A stretch of 64,000 nucleotides of DNA, taken from assembly GCF_030263935.1 (NCBI RefSeq), contig NZ_CP127162.1:3915501-3979500 (forward strand), read 5' to 3'. The position numbers and the translations under genes are program-made. The DNA comes from Paenibacillus polygoni (GTDB lineage Bacteria; Bacillota; Bacilli; Paenibacillales; Paenibacillaceae). Every line of letters begins with the position of its first letter. Position 1 is the first letter of the stretch. Positions 8,294-18,269 of the stretch are shown piece by piece. The notes beneath the pieces are model-generated. The model did not search any database and was not told the origin of the DNA. It saw nothing but the letters and a program-made list of their open reading frames with translations.

Positions 8294-9424
8294 ATGCTTC
8301 CTCTCTACAAAAAGTATTGGCGCACTGCTTTTGATATCGGCCTGATTGCACTCACCGTGTTCTTAATTATGTTTGTCTCAAGCAAGCTGTATCACATTGC
8401 AGCACCTGTATTTCTTTCCTTTCTTGTATTTATTATTATTGAGCCGCTGGCCAAGTTTCTGCACCGAAAAGGAATTAAGAAAGCAATTGCCTCCGCTATT
8501 TCTGTTCTCATGTTTCTTGGTATACTAATCGGTATATTTTTCGGACTTGGAGTCATCCTTGTCTCGTCTATCGTTCAATTTCAGGAAAATATCCCTTACT
8601 ATACTGAAATGATTCAAACACAGTTTAATCAGTCGATGACCTTTTTACATACCCAAATCAACGCGCTGCCAGAAAGCGTTATAAATCAGATCAATGAATA
8701 TTTTGAAATCGTCACTGCAACCTTGTCGAACTGGGGCAAAACATTTCTCGGTTATCTTATTACTATGCTCAGCTCCTTCTCTACATTTATAGGAAATTTT
8801 GCGGTAGCTATCATTCTTGCCTTTTTCCTTAGTGTAGAGATTGATATGTGGCGGGCTCTTACCAAGAGGAAAGCACCAAAAACAATCAAGAAAGCTTATA
8901 TGTTTTTAAAAGATCATGTCCTAAGTTCCATCGGTTCTTATTTGAAAGCACAGTTGATTCTCATTTCCATTACCTTTGTACTTGTATATGTAGGACTATT
9001 AATTGTGGGAACCGGCAATGCTCTGACGATCGCGCTCGTATCTGCATTTTTTGATCTGCTGCCGCTGCTGGGTATTCCCGTTATCTTTATACCCTGGATT
9101 ATTTATTTGTTTATTGTAGGTAATACAGGGACAGCTGTAGGACTCATCATTGTATTAGTAGTAACCATGCTGACAAGACAACTAGCCGAACCTAAAATTT
9201 CAGGAAATTCAATCGGAGTCACATCTGCCTATTTAATGCTTTCTTTTATGCTTATTTCCTTATCTATTTTTGGGATTGCTGGTGTAATTCTATCGCCAAT
9301 CTTGCTGATTTTAATTAAGGAATTGCTTCAACAAGGATATTTACAGAAGTGGATCCATCTGCCTGAAGATGAGTTCCAATCTTCACCTTTCGTAATAGAT
9401 AAACCGGCTCCTCCTGCCGAGTAA
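8294..9424 (+). CDS. AI-2E family transporter (TqsA/YtvI type)
   Basis: 376 residues with about eight hydrophobic segments in the family's arrangement: two N-terminal pairs, a long amphipathic middle stretch (about residues 90-150), then four to five helices. The conserved late part PLLGIPVIFIPWIIY and GNSIGVTSAYLMLSFM fits. Members export diverse small molecules or act in Na+/H+ exchange; AI-2 export is proven for few. The first in-frame ATG after a stop is used; AAAGGAG lies 13 nt upstream, slightly far. Confidence 0.85.
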   Translation: MLPLYKKYWRTAFDIGLIALTVFLIMFVSSKLYHIAAPVFLSFLVFIIIEPLAKFLHRKGIKKAIASAISVLMFLGILIGIFFGLGVILVSSIVQFQENIPYYTEMIQTQFNQSMTFLHTQINALPESVINQINEYFEIVTATLSNWGKTFLGYLITMLSSFSTFIGNFAVAIILAFFLSVEIDMWRALTKRKAPKTIKKAYMFLKDHVLSSIGSYLKAQLILISITFVLVYVGLLIVGTGNALTIALVSAFFDLLPLLGIPVIFIPWIIYLFIVGNTGTAVGLIIVLVVTMLTRQLAEPKISGNSIGVTSAYLMLSFMLISLSIFGIAGVILSPILLILIKELLQQGYLQKWIHLPEDEFQSSPFVIDKPAPPAE

Positions 9425-9438
9425 TCACCAAGCTAAAG

Positions 9439-9481
9439 AAACTCTACCGCTCAGCCTAATGGCGACAGTAGAGTTTTTTTA
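9439..9481 (+). terminator. Terminator after the AI-2E transporter gene
   Basis: AAACTCTAC pairs with GTAGAGTTT over a 20-nt loop and is followed by T7. It separates convergent genes. Confidence 0.8.
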
Positions 9482-9485
9482 TTTG

Positions 9486-11297
9486 CTATAGCTTAGAGTG
9501 AGTCTTAGCGAGCAGATCCATTACCTGTTTAAATATGGAGGTCGCTTTGTGCTCTGATGAGGGGGATACATTCTTGATCAGTACAGCGACCGCATATTCG
9601 GGAGATTCCCCTGGACCATACCCGATGAACCACTGATGGTTTCGCTTCCCCTTATTTTGGATCACCTGGGCTGTACCCGACTTTCCTGCAAGATGCCACG
9701 AGGCTTCTTTAAGAGTCTGTCCCGTTCCCTCCTCCACTACCTTATCCATAAATTCTAACAGCTTTCTCGCTGTCGACTGCTGAATACTAGGTACATTTTT
9801 ATCTATTAACCTTTTTTGCGGGATTTCTGTGAGCAGAGATCCATCTGCATAATGAATATGAGAGACAATTCGCGGAGACTGCACTTTTCCCCCGTGAAGC
9901 AGTGTCACCATAAGATTAGCTGCTTGCAGAGGAGTAACCTGCACATCGCGCTGACCGATTGCCGTCTGTATCCGTGTCCCTTCATCATTAAGCTGAATAC
10001 TTTCTTTGTTATTAAAAATTCGGCCTTTCTCTTCATGATCGAACAAGACAAAATGATCCTGTCCTAAATAATGATCTTTTTCAAATCCAACTGTTCTGCC
10101 AAGGCCAAGTGACTCTGCTGCATCTGCTATCTGTTTAGAGCTTAGACGTGATGCCACTTCTGCAAAAGTAATATTACATGACTTTGCGAAACCCTCAGCA
10201 AATGTCAAAGTTCCATGACCCTCTGTTTTCCAGCAGCTTAGTCCATACTTTCCATAATGACCGGTACAGTGGAATTTTTCCTGCGGATGCACCACTCCCT
10301 GTTCAAGGGCAGCAGCAGCAGTGATAATTTTAAAAATAGATCCGGGTACAGCCGCCTTTAGCGCCTGATTTGCCCATTCATTCTTCTCCAGACTAATCTG
10401 CTGCGGCTGATAAAAAGGTCTTGATACCATAGCCACTACATCTGCATTTTTGGCATCCAGTACCACAACGGCTCCTTCCGCCACCCCTGCCTCTTTCGTT
10501 ATCTTCTCTATTTGCTCTTGCAGAACTAAATCAATTGTAGTCTCTACATTTAGCGGGTATTTCGGATTGTGAGGTGCAATCACTCTTGCCCCCAGGGTTC
10601 CGTTTAGCGGCTGTTTATGTCCGTCTACCATACTTGATACAATCGTTGGTCCAAGACCTTTTAATAAGGGTTCTAGGGTTCGTTCAAGTCCGCCTGCTCC
10701 TGACTTTACATTAAAAGGATCTCTTACTTCCTGATGCAGTCTACTCTTCGCTGTCTTTTCAGGAAGTTCTGCAAGATACCCGAGCCACTGCCTCCCGTTC
10801 TCCGAGTCTATATATCGTTTCATATAGGGCAATGCTTTAATTACCCCCACACTCTTTGCTTGAATTGCTTCGACTTCGCGGGAGGTGAGAATCCGTGGTT
10901 CTCCACTCGCAAGCGTCCACCATTCAGGCGAAGTTAAGGCATTCCATTTCGTCCATAATGTATCTGGATTAATATTTAGAATGTCTGCCATCTCTAAGAT
11001 CTCACTCTTCTGTTCTTCTGTAATTCGGTCGGGCAGCGGAAAGAGGACGGGTACATAAACCATTTGCCCGGTTAAAGACTTATGGTGACGGTCAAGAAAT
11101 TGTCCGCGTCCAGGGTCCAGAATAATGCCTTGTTCACGCTGCAATACCGACATTTCTCTCATCGTTCTTCCGGTTTCCAAAACTTCTTGGTTCACCCTGA
11201 CAAACTGGATATATCCCAGACGAAACATCAGTATAACTAGCAAACCACCTAATAGAAGTAACGTAAAAAAGACACGTTTTTTCCTTAACAGGTCCAT
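9486..11297 (-). CDS. Class B penicillin-binding protein (D,D-transpeptidase)
   Basis: 603 residues: one N-terminal transmembrane helix (about 9-30), a PBP dimerisation domain, then a transpeptidase domain with all three active-site motifs, SIFK (Ser320-Lys323), SCN (373-375) and KSG (539-541). It crosslinks peptidoglycan stem peptides outside the membrane. It belongs to the FtsI/PBP2 group but has no PASTA domains, so it is not the SpoVD/PBP2b type with PASTA. Division, elongation or sporulation role cannot be decided. The ribosome site is weak. Confidence 0.9.
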   Translation of the reverse strand: MDLLRKKRVFFTLLLLGGLLVILMFRLGYIQFVRVNQEVLETGRTMREMSVLQREQGIILDPGRGQFLDRHHKSLTGQMVYVPVLFPLPDRITEEQKSEILEMADILNINPDTLWTKWNALTSPEWWTLASGEPRILTSREVEAIQAKSVGVIKALPYMKRYIDSENGRQWLGYLAELPEKTAKSRLHQEVRDPFNVKSGAGGLERTLEPLLKGLGPTIVSSMVDGHKQPLNGTLGARVIAPHNPKYPLNVETTIDLVLQEQIEKITKEAGVAEGAVVVLDAKNADVVAMVSRPFYQPQQISLEKNEWANQALKAAVPGSIFKIITAAAALEQGVVHPQEKFHCTGHYGKYGLSCWKTEGHGTLTFAEGFAKSCNITFAEVASRLSSKQIADAAESLGLGRTVGFEKDHYLGQDHFVLFDHEEKGRIFNNKESIQLNDEGTRIQTAIGQRDVQVTPLQAANLMVTLLHGGKVQSPRIVSHIHYADGSLLTEIPQKRLIDKNVPSIQQSTARKLLEFMDKVVEEGTGQTLKEASWHLAGKSGTAQVIQNKGKRNHQWFIGYGPGESPEYAVAVLIKNVSPSSEHKATSIFKQVMDLLAKTHSKL

Positions 11298-11350
11298 ACC
11301 CGGGTGCCTACTTTCGACTTTTTTTGGTTATTATCCCCTTTTACAGCATA

Positions 11351-11385
11351 ATAAAAACCCTGCCTCCTTCATTCAGGAAACAGGG
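11351..11385 (-). terminator. Terminator after the chemoreceptor gene
   Basis: On the minus strand CCCTGTTTCCT pairs with AGGAGGCAGGG (small mismatches) and is followed by TTTTTATT. Confidence 0.8.
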
Positions 11386-11416
11386 CTAGAACTTATTGTA
11401 CTTTAGGATTACAGTT

Positions 11417-13546
11417 TTAATACTTAAAAGCAGATAACGTTGCCTTTAACTCACCCGAAACCTTCTCCAATTTTGTTGACAATTCAACAAGCTGATTACC
11501 GATACTTTGCTGCTCACTGCTCAGTGATGCCACCTCTTGAGATGTCGCAGAAGATTGCTCAGCAACCGAACTTACATTCATCATCGTCTCGGAAAGGGTA
11601 ATCTGGGACTGATTCAGTTCTTCTATAGACATCGATGTTTCCTCTAATCTTTTCACGAAGATGCCCATCTGGTCTTCAACCGTTTGAAAAATCTCCCCTG
11701 TATCTTTTACAGCGATAATCTGTTCCTGGAACAGTGGATATGCCTCAGACAAGGTCATTACGGTCTCATTCATTTCCTTCATAATCCGGTCCGTTATACC
11801 GGCGACCATATCTATGGATTCCTTCGACTGATCTGCAAGCTGCCGAACTTCACCAGCTACAACCATAAATCCACGACCAGCTGCTCCTGCTCTAGCTGCC
11901 TCAATCGTCGCATTCAAAGATAAAATATTGGTCTGTCTTGCGATGTTTTGCAGTACATCTAGGATGTTTAGAATAGAGCTTGTGCTCTCTTTAAGCTGAT
12001 CTACTTTATGAACCAGCGCACGAATCATTTCTTCACTTTGTTCTGTTTTGCTCGTCAATCCTGTCAAATAAGCGCTTCCTTGCTGACTTGCTCCTTCTAC
12101 TTCCCGTGCTGAACTTCCGAGCTCCTCATTCGTGACAACAACTTGCCGCATCTGTGCAGAGATGAGTTCCGTCATTTCCGAACCTCGTTCTGCTTCACTC
12201 GCCAGATTGGTTGCCCCTCCCGCGATTTGCTCCGTTGCTACAGCTACTTCCGTTGCGGATGCTGCCGTTTTCTGTGAAGCACTGCTTAATTCGGACGCAG
12301 TCTGTAATACATCCTGTGCTGTTTGGTTGGTTTGCTGAACTAAACGTGTAATCTGCTCCATCATTTGGTTGAAGTTGGCAGAGAGCTGTCCGATTTCATC
12401 TTTGGATTGATGTGCTGTTCGTACGGTTAAGTCCCCTTTTGCACCTTGCTGCATCAGATCTTTCAGCATAGATAGAGGTTTCGCAATCATGCGGACCATC
12501 CACATTCCAATTAACAAAGCCATAATGGTTGCGGCAACTGCAAAGATAATCGTCACAAGCAAAATCTGATTAGCTCCCTTAACCAGTTCGCTGACAGGAA
12601 TGAGTCCAAAAATTCTCCATCCCGTAAGTTCAAGTGTAGTATACACAGCGAGCACTTCCTGATGTTTACCATTAATCGTGTTCATGGTATCTCTAAAACC
12701 GCTTTTCTCTGTGAGATCCTGTAGGAATGTGAGCTGAGTTTGCTTCCCTTCCCGTTCTGCTACCGTTGATCCTATCACTGTACCATCTTCCGAAATAGCT
12801 TGAACGATTCCATTCTCTCCAAAGTTAACTTTCTTGAGTTCTTCTTCTAAGGCACTGGATTTAATCTCAAAAACAATCATAATCGTTCCAATCGTAGCAT
12901 TCACATTTTTAAAAACACGAGCCATACGATATGTACTTTCTGATCCATTATCTTTTTCTACGGTAGGAAGCCATAACATTCCCCCATTTTCCATAAGGGA
13001 TGCAAACCATTCTTCTTCTCGGAGTTTAACTAAATCACCTGTTCCTGTACTTATTGCAGGTGTATCTTGATTTTCATGAATTAGTGAAATCGATGTAATT
13101 GAATCATTGGTGAATTGTAAATTCGTCAATTGTTCACCCAGCGAGGAGCTTGACTCATAAATATCGAAAGCGGTCGCGTTGCTTTTATGTAAAGCTTCTA
13201 AATTTTTCTCAATGTTTTTATCAAAGAAGATTTGTGTCGACATATCTACATATTTCTCTAAAATAATCGTTAGTCTCTGTGCCGTCTGTTCCATGGTTTC
13301 TTGGTTAGCTTCTGCAGCTTTTTCTTTAATTGTTGCTTTAGCTGTCTGATAGGACAAAGTTCCGAGGCCAAATACAACCAGCAGAACGGCAATCATAAAA
13401 ACAAGAAATAATCGTACTCCTACTGACGCCGCTGGATTCAGCGTACTCATCTGCCTCCTTAAAAATGTGGTATGTACTCCCTCCTTATCTACTTGTGTTG
13501 AGTCTTTTAAATCAGGCTTCTTTTTAAACTTAAAAAAAGGTTTCAT
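11417..13546 (-). CDS. Methyl-accepting chemotaxis protein
   Basis: 709 residues from the ATG at 13546 (GGTGGTG six nt upstream); a longer TTG frame from 13582 lacks a ribosome site. Order: short cytoplasmic start, TM1, an extracellular Cache-type sensor of about 240 residues, TM2, a HAMP linker ([17 protein letters not shown]), then the coiled-coil signalling domain with tip sequence near [20 protein letters not shown], where CheW and CheA dock. The ligand is unknown. Upstream, GCCGAAGT (minus strand, 13601-13608) resembles the -10 of flagellar sigma-D promoters, but no well-placed -35 is seen. Confidence 0.93.
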   Translation of the reverse strand: MKPFFKFKKKPDLKDSTQVDKEGVHTTFLRRQMSTLNPAASVGVRLFLVFMIAVLLVVFGLGTLSYQTAKATIKEKAAEANQETMEQTAQRLTIILEKYVDMSTQIFFDKNIEKNLEALHKSNATAFDIYESSSSLGEQLTNLQFTNDSITSISLIHENQDTPAISTGTGDLVKLREEEWFASLMENGGMLWLPTVEKDNGSESTYRMARVFKNVNATIGTIMIVFEIKSSALEEELKKVNFGENGIVQAISEDGTVIGSTVAEREGKQTQLTFLQDLTEKSGFRDTMNTINGKHQEVLAVYTTLELTGWRIFGLIPVSELVKGANQILLVTIIFAVAATIMALLIGMWMVRMIAKPLSMLKDLMQQGAKGDLTVRTAHQSKDEIGQLSANFNQMMEQITRLVQQTNQTAQDVLQTASELSSASQKTAASATEVAVATEQIAGGATNLASEAERGSEMTELISAQMRQVVVTNEELGSSAREVEGASQQGSAYLTGLTSKTEQSEEMIRALVHKVDQLKESTSSILNILDVLQNIARQTNILSLNATIEAARAGAAGRGFMVVAGEVRQLADQSKESIDMVAGITDRIMKEMNETVMTLSEAYPLFQEQIIAVKDTGEIFQTVEDQMGIFVKRLEETSMSIEELNQSQITLSETMMNVSSVAEQSSATSQEVASLSSEQQSIGNQLVELSTKLEKVSGELKATLSAFKY

Positions 13547-13672
13547 TCTATTCACCACCGCCGTTAATGTTATCGTTTTCAAGATGCATTTATAATTATT
13601 ACTTCGGCAGGTTAGAAGTAAAACCTTTGCTTTTTATGAAAATAATTGAAGCTTATTTCCTATTACAACCAT

Positions 13673-13705
13673 AAAAAGACCCTCATCTTGCTCGTAAGAT
13701 GAGGG
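13673..13705 (-). terminator. Terminator after the second U32 peptidase gene
   Basis: Perfect 10-bp stem CCCTCATCTT/AAGATGAGGG with a 6-nt loop, followed on the minus strand by TCTTTTTAT. Confidence 0.9.
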
Positions 13706-13722
13706 CTTTCGTCCTGATTATA

Positions 13723-15051
13723 TTATTTTTTCTTGCGCATCATATCGAAATACGCCACGGGTTGATCGACTTTTATTTTCACTGTTTGCAGTGGATGACG
13801 GGCTGCATCAAGTAAATTTCCAGCTTCATCATAGATCTCTCCCACTTTTTGCTTGAAGAAGGTACCATTCGGTCCAAAGAACTCAATATCATTCCCTGTC
13901 TTAAAATAGTTACGCTGCTGAATAGTAGCCATTTGTGAATCCGGATCATAATCCATCACAAGACCAGCAAAGTCATAAGGAACTGCTTTTTCTTCCGGTT
14001 CGTAAATATGATCTTCATGATCTGGTGTATCGTAGAAAAATCCCGTATTCAGCGGGCGATTAGCTGCTTTTTGAATTTCTTCAAGCCATTCTGGTTTCAG
14101 CACATAATTTTCCGGATCAGCCATGTAAGAGTCAATCGCTTGACGATATACATTTACCACCGTTGCCACATAGTGAATGGATTTCATTCGTCCTTCGATT
14201 TTGAAAGAATCAATCCCCACATCAATGAGATCCGGTATATTTTCAAGCATGCACAGATCCTTAGAACCCATCGTAAACGCTTGATCTCCTTCTTCATACA
14301 GTGGAAGCTGATTTACACCTAGCTCAAAATTCTTCAGTATCTGGGAATCCCTTGTATCTTCTTCCGATACCCATACTTCATTCTCTCTCGCATCTTCAAA
14401 CAGGTCATATTTCCAGCGACAAGACTGACAGCATCCACCACGGTTAGAGTCACGGTCTGTAAAATGGTTAGATAATACACAGCGTCCCGAAAAAGAGGAA
14501 CACATGGCGCCATGAATAAATGCCTCAATTTCAATATCTATGTGCTCTTTGATCTCCGCAATCTCCTTAAGACTTGCTTCCCGTCCAAGAACAACACGCG
14601 GCAGACCTTCTTCTTTCCAAAACTGCACTGCTTGCCAGTTAATCGTTGATTGCTGTGTGCTTAGATGTACCTCAAGGCCGGGAACGGCACGCTGTGCCAC
14701 CTCAATAATAGCCGGGTCCGCTACGATAATAGCCGAAATCCCTGCTTCATATAACTCTTTGAGATAAGCTTCAATGCCTTCTATATCTTCATTATGTGCA
14801 TAAATGTTTGTCGCTACAAACACTTTTGCCCCATATTTATTAGCGAATTCAACACCCTCGCGCATTTCTTCAAAACTAAAATTATCCGCATTCGAACGAA
14901 GGCCGTACTTTTGCCCTCCGATATATACAGCATCGGCACCATAGTGGATCGCAAACTTCAGCTTCTCTAAATTTCCTGCCGGAGCGAGCAGCTCAGGCTT
15001 GTCGAGCCGATAACGTTTGCCCGTATACTTAGGTTTCGTAGTCGTGTCCAT
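13723..15051 (-). CDS. trhP2: Peptidase U32 family, tRNA 5-hydroxyuridine protein TrhP2 (YrrO)
   Basis: 442 residues from the ATG at 15051 (GAGGTG nine nt before); a GTG at 15063 is possible. It carries the U32 signature EAFIHGAMCSSFSGRC and four nearby cysteines (GRC, GGCCQSCRW) that hold an Fe-S cluster in this family. The N-terminal TIM-barrel part contains LLAPAGNLEKLKFAIHYGADAVY. In B. subtilis the yrrN-yrrO pair is needed for prephenate-dependent hydroxylation of U34 in tRNA. The same pair, in the same order and beside mltG, supports this assignment over an older collagenase label. Confidence 0.88.
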   Translation of the reverse strand: MDTTTKPKYTGKRYRLDKPELLAPAGNLEKLKFAIHYGADAVYIGGQKYGLRSNADNFSFEEMREGVEFANKYGAKVFVATNIYAHNEDIEGIEAYLKELYEAGISAIIVADPAIIEVAQRAVPGLEVHLSTQQSTINWQAVQFWKEEGLPRVVLGREASLKEIAEIKEHIDIEIEAFIHGAMCSSFSGRCVLSNHFTDRDSNRGGCCQSCRWKYDLFEDARENEVWVSEEDTRDSQILKNFELGVNQLPLYEEGDQAFTMGSKDLCMLENIPDLIDVGIDSFKIEGRMKSIHYVATVVNVYRQAIDSYMADPENYVLKPEWLEEIQKAANRPLNTGFFYDTPDHEDHIYEPEEKAVPYDFAGLVMDYDPDSQMATIQQRNYFKTGNDIEFFGPNGTFFKQKVGEIYDEAGNLLDAARHPLQTVKIKVDQPVAYFDMMRKKK

Positions 15052-15069
15052 TCCTTTTACCACCTCATA

Positions 15070-15999
15070 TTAATAAACTTGTTCTTTATAGAAAAATCCA
15101 AATGACAGTTCGCGCTCAGGATCCTGCATTTTCCGTACTTCGTCAAGCCAGGACTCATCAAATGCATAGTTTAACGGGTCAACCGTATAAGCATCAATGG
15201 CTTTACGATAAGCCTTCACTACCGCTTCATTGTATGCTGTGCTTTTTAGAATCCCTTCAATTTTAAAAGAGTGCACGCCTGCGTTCATTAAAAGGTGGAG
15301 ATCTTCCATGATACAAATATCTTCGGAGCTCATAATGTGCGTACCGTTCACATCTTCATAGATTGGAAATTTCTCATCCTGCCGCTCCGCCTCGATAAGG
15401 AAAAGTCCTCTGTGCAGTCCGAGATCTCCCTCTACAGGACGTCCTTGTTGCTGCATGTAGCTGGCAACCAATTGACGTTTGGAATGATAAATGTTCGTCA
15501 TGCCATGAATCTGCACTTGTGCCTCTATTTCGAGCATAGGTACCATTTCTGTAATTTCATCCATGTTCAGTTCTCTTGCAAGCACTACTCGGGAAGCACC
15601 TTTGCGTCCCCAGTAATTCGAAGTACTGTAGTTGGTAGAAGTCATTTCCGCATTCCAGTGAAGCTTGATCTCAGGAGCAATTTCACGCACTGCCCGCAGA
15701 ACCGATGGATCGTTGAACTCAATGCCGTCAACTCCCGCTTCTTTAAGCCCGCGAACATAGTCTGGTATTTCTGGCAGAAGCTCATTTGTCATAATGTTAT
15801 TCATCGAAACGTATACCTTGGCATGATGATTCTTAGCAAGCTTCACTGCTTCCTTCGTTTCTTCCAAAGTAAAACTGCCGGGTAATCGCATCCCAAAGCG
15901 ATCATTTCCAATAAGTATCGCATCCGCTCCCGCTGTAAGCAGTACTTCTGCTTCCTGTAAATCACTTGCCGTTACTAGCAATTCATAAGGCCGAGTCAA
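15070..15999 (-). CDS. trhP1: Peptidase U32 family, tRNA 5-hydroxyuridine protein TrhP1 (YrrN)
   Basis: 309 residues, TTG start with GGAGGG eight nt upstream. It is a shorter paralogue of the neighbouring TrhP2: same barrel start (AGADAILIGNDRFGMR) and QIHGMTNIYHSKRQL in place of the cysteine-bearing U32 signature, so the Fe-S cysteines are absent. It ends only 18 nt before trhP2. The pair acts together in tRNA wobble-uridine hydroxylation in B. subtilis. The methyltransferase gene trmR (yrrM), which sits before yrrN there, is missing here. Confidence 0.87.
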   Translation of the reverse strand: MTRPYELLVTASDLQEAEVLLTAGADAILIGNDRFGMRLPGSFTLEETKEAVKLAKNHHAKVYVSMNNIMTNELLPEIPDYVRGLKEAGVDGIEFNDPSVLRAVREIAPEIKLHWNAEMTSTNYSTSNYWGRKGASRVVLARELNMDEITEMVPMLEIEAQVQIHGMTNIYHSKRQLVASYMQQQGRPVEGDLGLHRGLFLIEAERQDEKFPIYEDVNGTHIMSSEDICIMEDLHLLMNAGVHSFKIEGILKSTAYNEAVVKAYRKAIDAYTVDPLNYAFDESWLDEVRKMQDPERELSFGFFYKEQVY

Positions 16000-16013
16000 A
16001 AGTCATCCCTCCG

Positions 16014-17075
16014 TTATTCCGCACTTTCTTTACTTTTTTCTATATTTTTCAAATGTTCTTCATACGTCTTGGCAAAAAGGTGTTCCGAGCTTCCGTCTTT
16101 CTTCGTAACATAAAATAAATAATCCGAAGTTTCCGGTGATAATGCAGCCTCAATAGAACTTAGACTTGGAGCTGCAATCGGCCCTGGAGGCAGTCCGGCG
16201 TTTCGATACGTGTTATATGGACTATCCACTTCTAGATCTTTATAAAGCAGACGTTCTTTCTGCTTACCCAGCAAATATTGAACGGTCGCATCAATTTGGA
16301 GCCTCATATTGCTCTCTAACCGGTTATAGATCACACTTGCTACCAATGGTCTTTCCTCTGGGACGACAACTTCTCTCTCGATCAGTGAGGCCACCGTAAG
16401 GAGTTCATGAACCGTGAGGCCTCTTGCTTTTAGTTTTGCCTCAAAATCCGGGATAGAATCCAGCTTTTCCTGCATTTCGGTCAGCATACGTACAACAATA
16501 TCTTCTGCTGTACTACCTTTTGCAAGCTCATACGTCTCGGGAAATAAGTAGCCTTCCAGCTTATATAGATAATCTGCGTTGTCTTTAATCTCAGCTACGA
16601 TCGGAATATCACTAAATAACTCTGGCTGGTTTACAATATCCATGAAAAGTTCTTTCGTTGTCGCACCTTCCGTGTCCAGCTTCTCCGCCATCTGTTTCAG
16701 TGTATACCCCTCAGGAATCGTAAACTTCAAAGTTTCTTCTTGCTGTACATCTCCATTATTTAGAGCCGTAACAATTTCTTTGTAACTTTGTCCAGGAACA
16801 AATGCATACGTACCCGCTTTAAAACCCGAGCCTTCATTGTTCAGTTTCAAATATACTTTAAAGAATAAACTGTTTCGAATGATTCCATTTTCCTCTAGAT
16901 TATCAGCGATCTGAGAGGTGCCCGTCCCTTTATCAATCGTGAAAATAACGGGTTCTGTGGATGCTGTAACAGGTTTTGTAGATTGCCATACATATAATGC
17001 ACCGCCGGCAAGAACTACCAAAGTGACTATAAGGATAATGAATCGCCTGAAGTATTTTGCTTTCAAAAAAATCAC
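16014..17075 (-). CDS. mltG: Endolytic murein transglycosylase MltG
   Basis: 353 residues: N-terminal transmembrane helix (about 10-30), a LysM-like region (EPVIFTIDKGTGTSQIADNLEENG), and the YceG catalytic domain with the essential Glu in ASLIEREV. It ends near SPYNTYRNAGLPPGPIAAPS, a family hallmark. It cuts nascent glycan strands and sets their length. The GTG at 17075 sits only 2 nt from AAGGGG; a TTG three codons later has better spacing, so the start is uncertain by three residues. It lies 14 nt before trhP1. Confidence 0.93.
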   Translation of the reverse strand: MIFLKAKYFRRFIILIVTLVVLAGGALYVWQSTKPVTASTEPVIFTIDKGTGTSQIADNLEENGIIRNSLFFKVYLKLNNEGSGFKAGTYAFVPGQSYKEIVTALNNGDVQQEETLKFTIPEGYTLKQMAEKLDTEGATTKELFMDIVNQPELFSDIPIVAEIKDNADYLYKLEGYLFPETYELAKGSTAEDIVVRMLTEMQEKLDSIPDFEAKLKARGLTVHELLTVASLIEREVVVPEERPLVASVIYNRLESNMRLQIDATVQYLLGKQKERLLYKDLEVDSPYNTYRNAGLPPGPIAAPSLSSIEAALSPETSDYLFYVTKKDGSSEHLFAKTYEEHLKNIEKSKESAE

Positions 17076-17090
17076 AACCCCTTCACAGCC

Positions 17091-17116
17091 AAAAAGAGCG
17101 GACTGCTCCGCCCTCT
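17091..17116 (-). terminator. Terminator-like hairpin just before mltG
   Basis: On the minus strand AGAG-GG-CGGA pairs with TCCGCTCT (2-nt bulge, loop GCAG) and is followed by TTTTT. It sits 16 nt upstream of the mltG start, so it may attenuate read-through from the DUF1292 genes. Confidence 0.6.
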
Positions 17117-17167
17117 CATCAACCGTATTTTAAGTAAGTATACCAAGAATTCTATAATAACATACAA

Positions 17168-17192
17168 AGCAGGCACCTCGGTAGAGGTGCCT
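17168..17192 (-). terminator. Hairpin after the DUF1292 gene
   Basis: Perfect stem AGGCACCTC/GAGGTGCCT with a 4-nt loop, eight nt after the stop codon. The following GCTTTGTATG is only modestly T-rich, so it may be a weak terminator or an mRNA 3' stabiliser. Confidence 0.6.
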
Positions 17193-17199
17193 CCTCATA

Positions 17200-17514
17200 T
17201 TAACCTTGATCGTCAGGTAAAGACCATTCATCATAGAGTTCCGCAATATTTTCCCATTCTTCATCATCTTCAATGGTATGAAGTTCGGGAAGTCCTTCTG
17301 CTGTAAATTCCACACGCAAAAGTTCATATTCCTCGTTCTTACTTGTTAAGGATTGTAATACAGCATAACCCTGACCTTGCACTTCAAACTCAGCGAGCAA
17401 TTCATAAGGAACAGATTTACCATTCGCTTCTTCAAGCTCAACCTCTGTTCCAAATGCTTCTTGCAAGCGAGTCGTAATGGTTAGATCCGCTCTTGTAAAA
17501 GGAAAATCGGTCAT
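17200..17514 (-). CDS. DUF1292-type acidic protein (second copy)
   Basis: 104 residues, acidic, with the same strand pattern as the preceding yrzB homologue (YELLAEFEVQGQGYAVLQSL, then LRVEFTAEG and an EDDEEWENIAELYDEW end). The ATG directly abuts the TAG of the upstream gene, with GGAG nine nt before it, so the two are translationally coupled. It is probably a diverged duplicate of the YrzB/UPF0473 family. No function is known. Confidence 0.75.
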   Translation of the reverse strand: MTDFPFTRADLTITTRLQEAFGTEVELEEANGKSVPYELLAEFEVQGQGYAVLQSLTSKNEEYELLRVEFTAEGLPELHTIEDDEEWENIAELYDEWSLPDDQG

Positions 17515-17823
17515 CTATACATTCTCCTCATCGTCTTCTGAATCGACGAGAGTATTAAAAGTTTCTTCCACAATCGCCCATTCTGCTTCATCTTGAATCA
17601 TAAATAGTTTGATGTCGTCCCCTTCTTCTTCATAACGGAAGGCATAAACCTCAGACTCTTCTTCGTCATCGTTCACATCGACTGGAACAACCATCATATA
17701 TTTAGCGTCTGATCCATCTACATCAAAGGTCATGAGCACCTCAAACTCTTCGTCATTACCTTCTTCGTCCGTAATATATATGATCTCGCGATCCTCTTCC
17801 ATACCCATTTGAATATCAGTCAT
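17515..17823 (-). CDS. yrzB: DUF1292 / UPF0473 family protein, YrzB homologue
   Basis: 102 residues from the ATG at 17823, which follows GAGGGGGAG; a longer frame would overlap ruvX. It is strongly acidic (EEDREIIYITDEEGNDEEFEVLMTF-like start and a C-terminal DSEDDEENV). The ireB-ruvX-yrzB-mltG order is the same as in B. subtilis. The function is unknown. The paralogue directly downstream suggests a tandem duplication. Confidence 0.85.
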   Translation of the reverse strand: MTDIQMGMEEDREIIYITDEEGNDEEFEVLMTFDVDGSDAKYMMVVPVDVNDDEEESEVYAFRYEEEGDDIKLFMIQDEAEWAIVEETFNTLVDSEDDEENV

Positions 17824-17836
17824 AGTAAACTCCCCC

Positions 17837-18253
17837 TCACCTTGTACTTTTGGCATCTAAATAATTTTGTAATATCAGGCTTGCGGCCATTTTGTCCACA
17901 ACCTTTTTACGCTTCTTTCGGCTTACGTCGGCATCAACCAGCGTACGTTCCGCCGAAACGGTGCTGAGCCTTTCATCCCATAGGTGTACGGGCAAGTCCA
18001 ATGTTTCCCGTAGCGTTTCTGCAAATTCAATGCAGATCTCACCACGGGGACCCACGGTGCCGTTCATGTTCTTGGGTAACCCGACGACGATTTCACTTAC
18101 CTCGTTCATTTTGACAAGTTCAGTGATTCGTGCAATCTCGTCCCCATCGCGGCGCCGTTCAATAACTTCTAAACCCTGAGCAGTCCAGCCAAAGGCGTCA
18201 CTAAGCGCAACGCCAATTCTGCGGTCGCCATAATCTAAGCCTAAGATCTTCAT
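17837..18253 (-). CDS. ruvX: RuvX/YqgF-type putative Holliday junction resolvase
   Basis: 138 residues, RNase H-like fold. It shows the N-terminal acidic motif LGLDYGDRRIGVALSD, a central VGLPKNMNGTVGPRG, and the C-terminal pair WDERLSTVSAER and KVVDKMAASLILQNYL, which hold the remaining acidic residues. YqgF proteins have been linked both to junction resolution and to 16S rRNA 5'-end processing. It lies 13 nt before yrzB and 16 nt after ireB. Confidence 0.92.
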   Translation of the reverse strand: MKILGLDYGDRRIGVALSDAFGWTAQGLEVIERRRDGDEIARITELVKMNEVSEIVVGLPKNMNGTVGPRGEICIEFAETLRETLDLPVHLWDERLSTVSAERTLVDADVSRKKRKKVVDKMAASLILQNYLDAKSTR

Positions 18254-18269
18254 TCATTTCTCCTTATTC

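Noticed and set aside
13595..13660. Sigma-D flagellar promoter for the chemoreceptor
   Set aside because: GCCGAAGT resembles the -10, but no TAAA lies 14-16 bp upstream.
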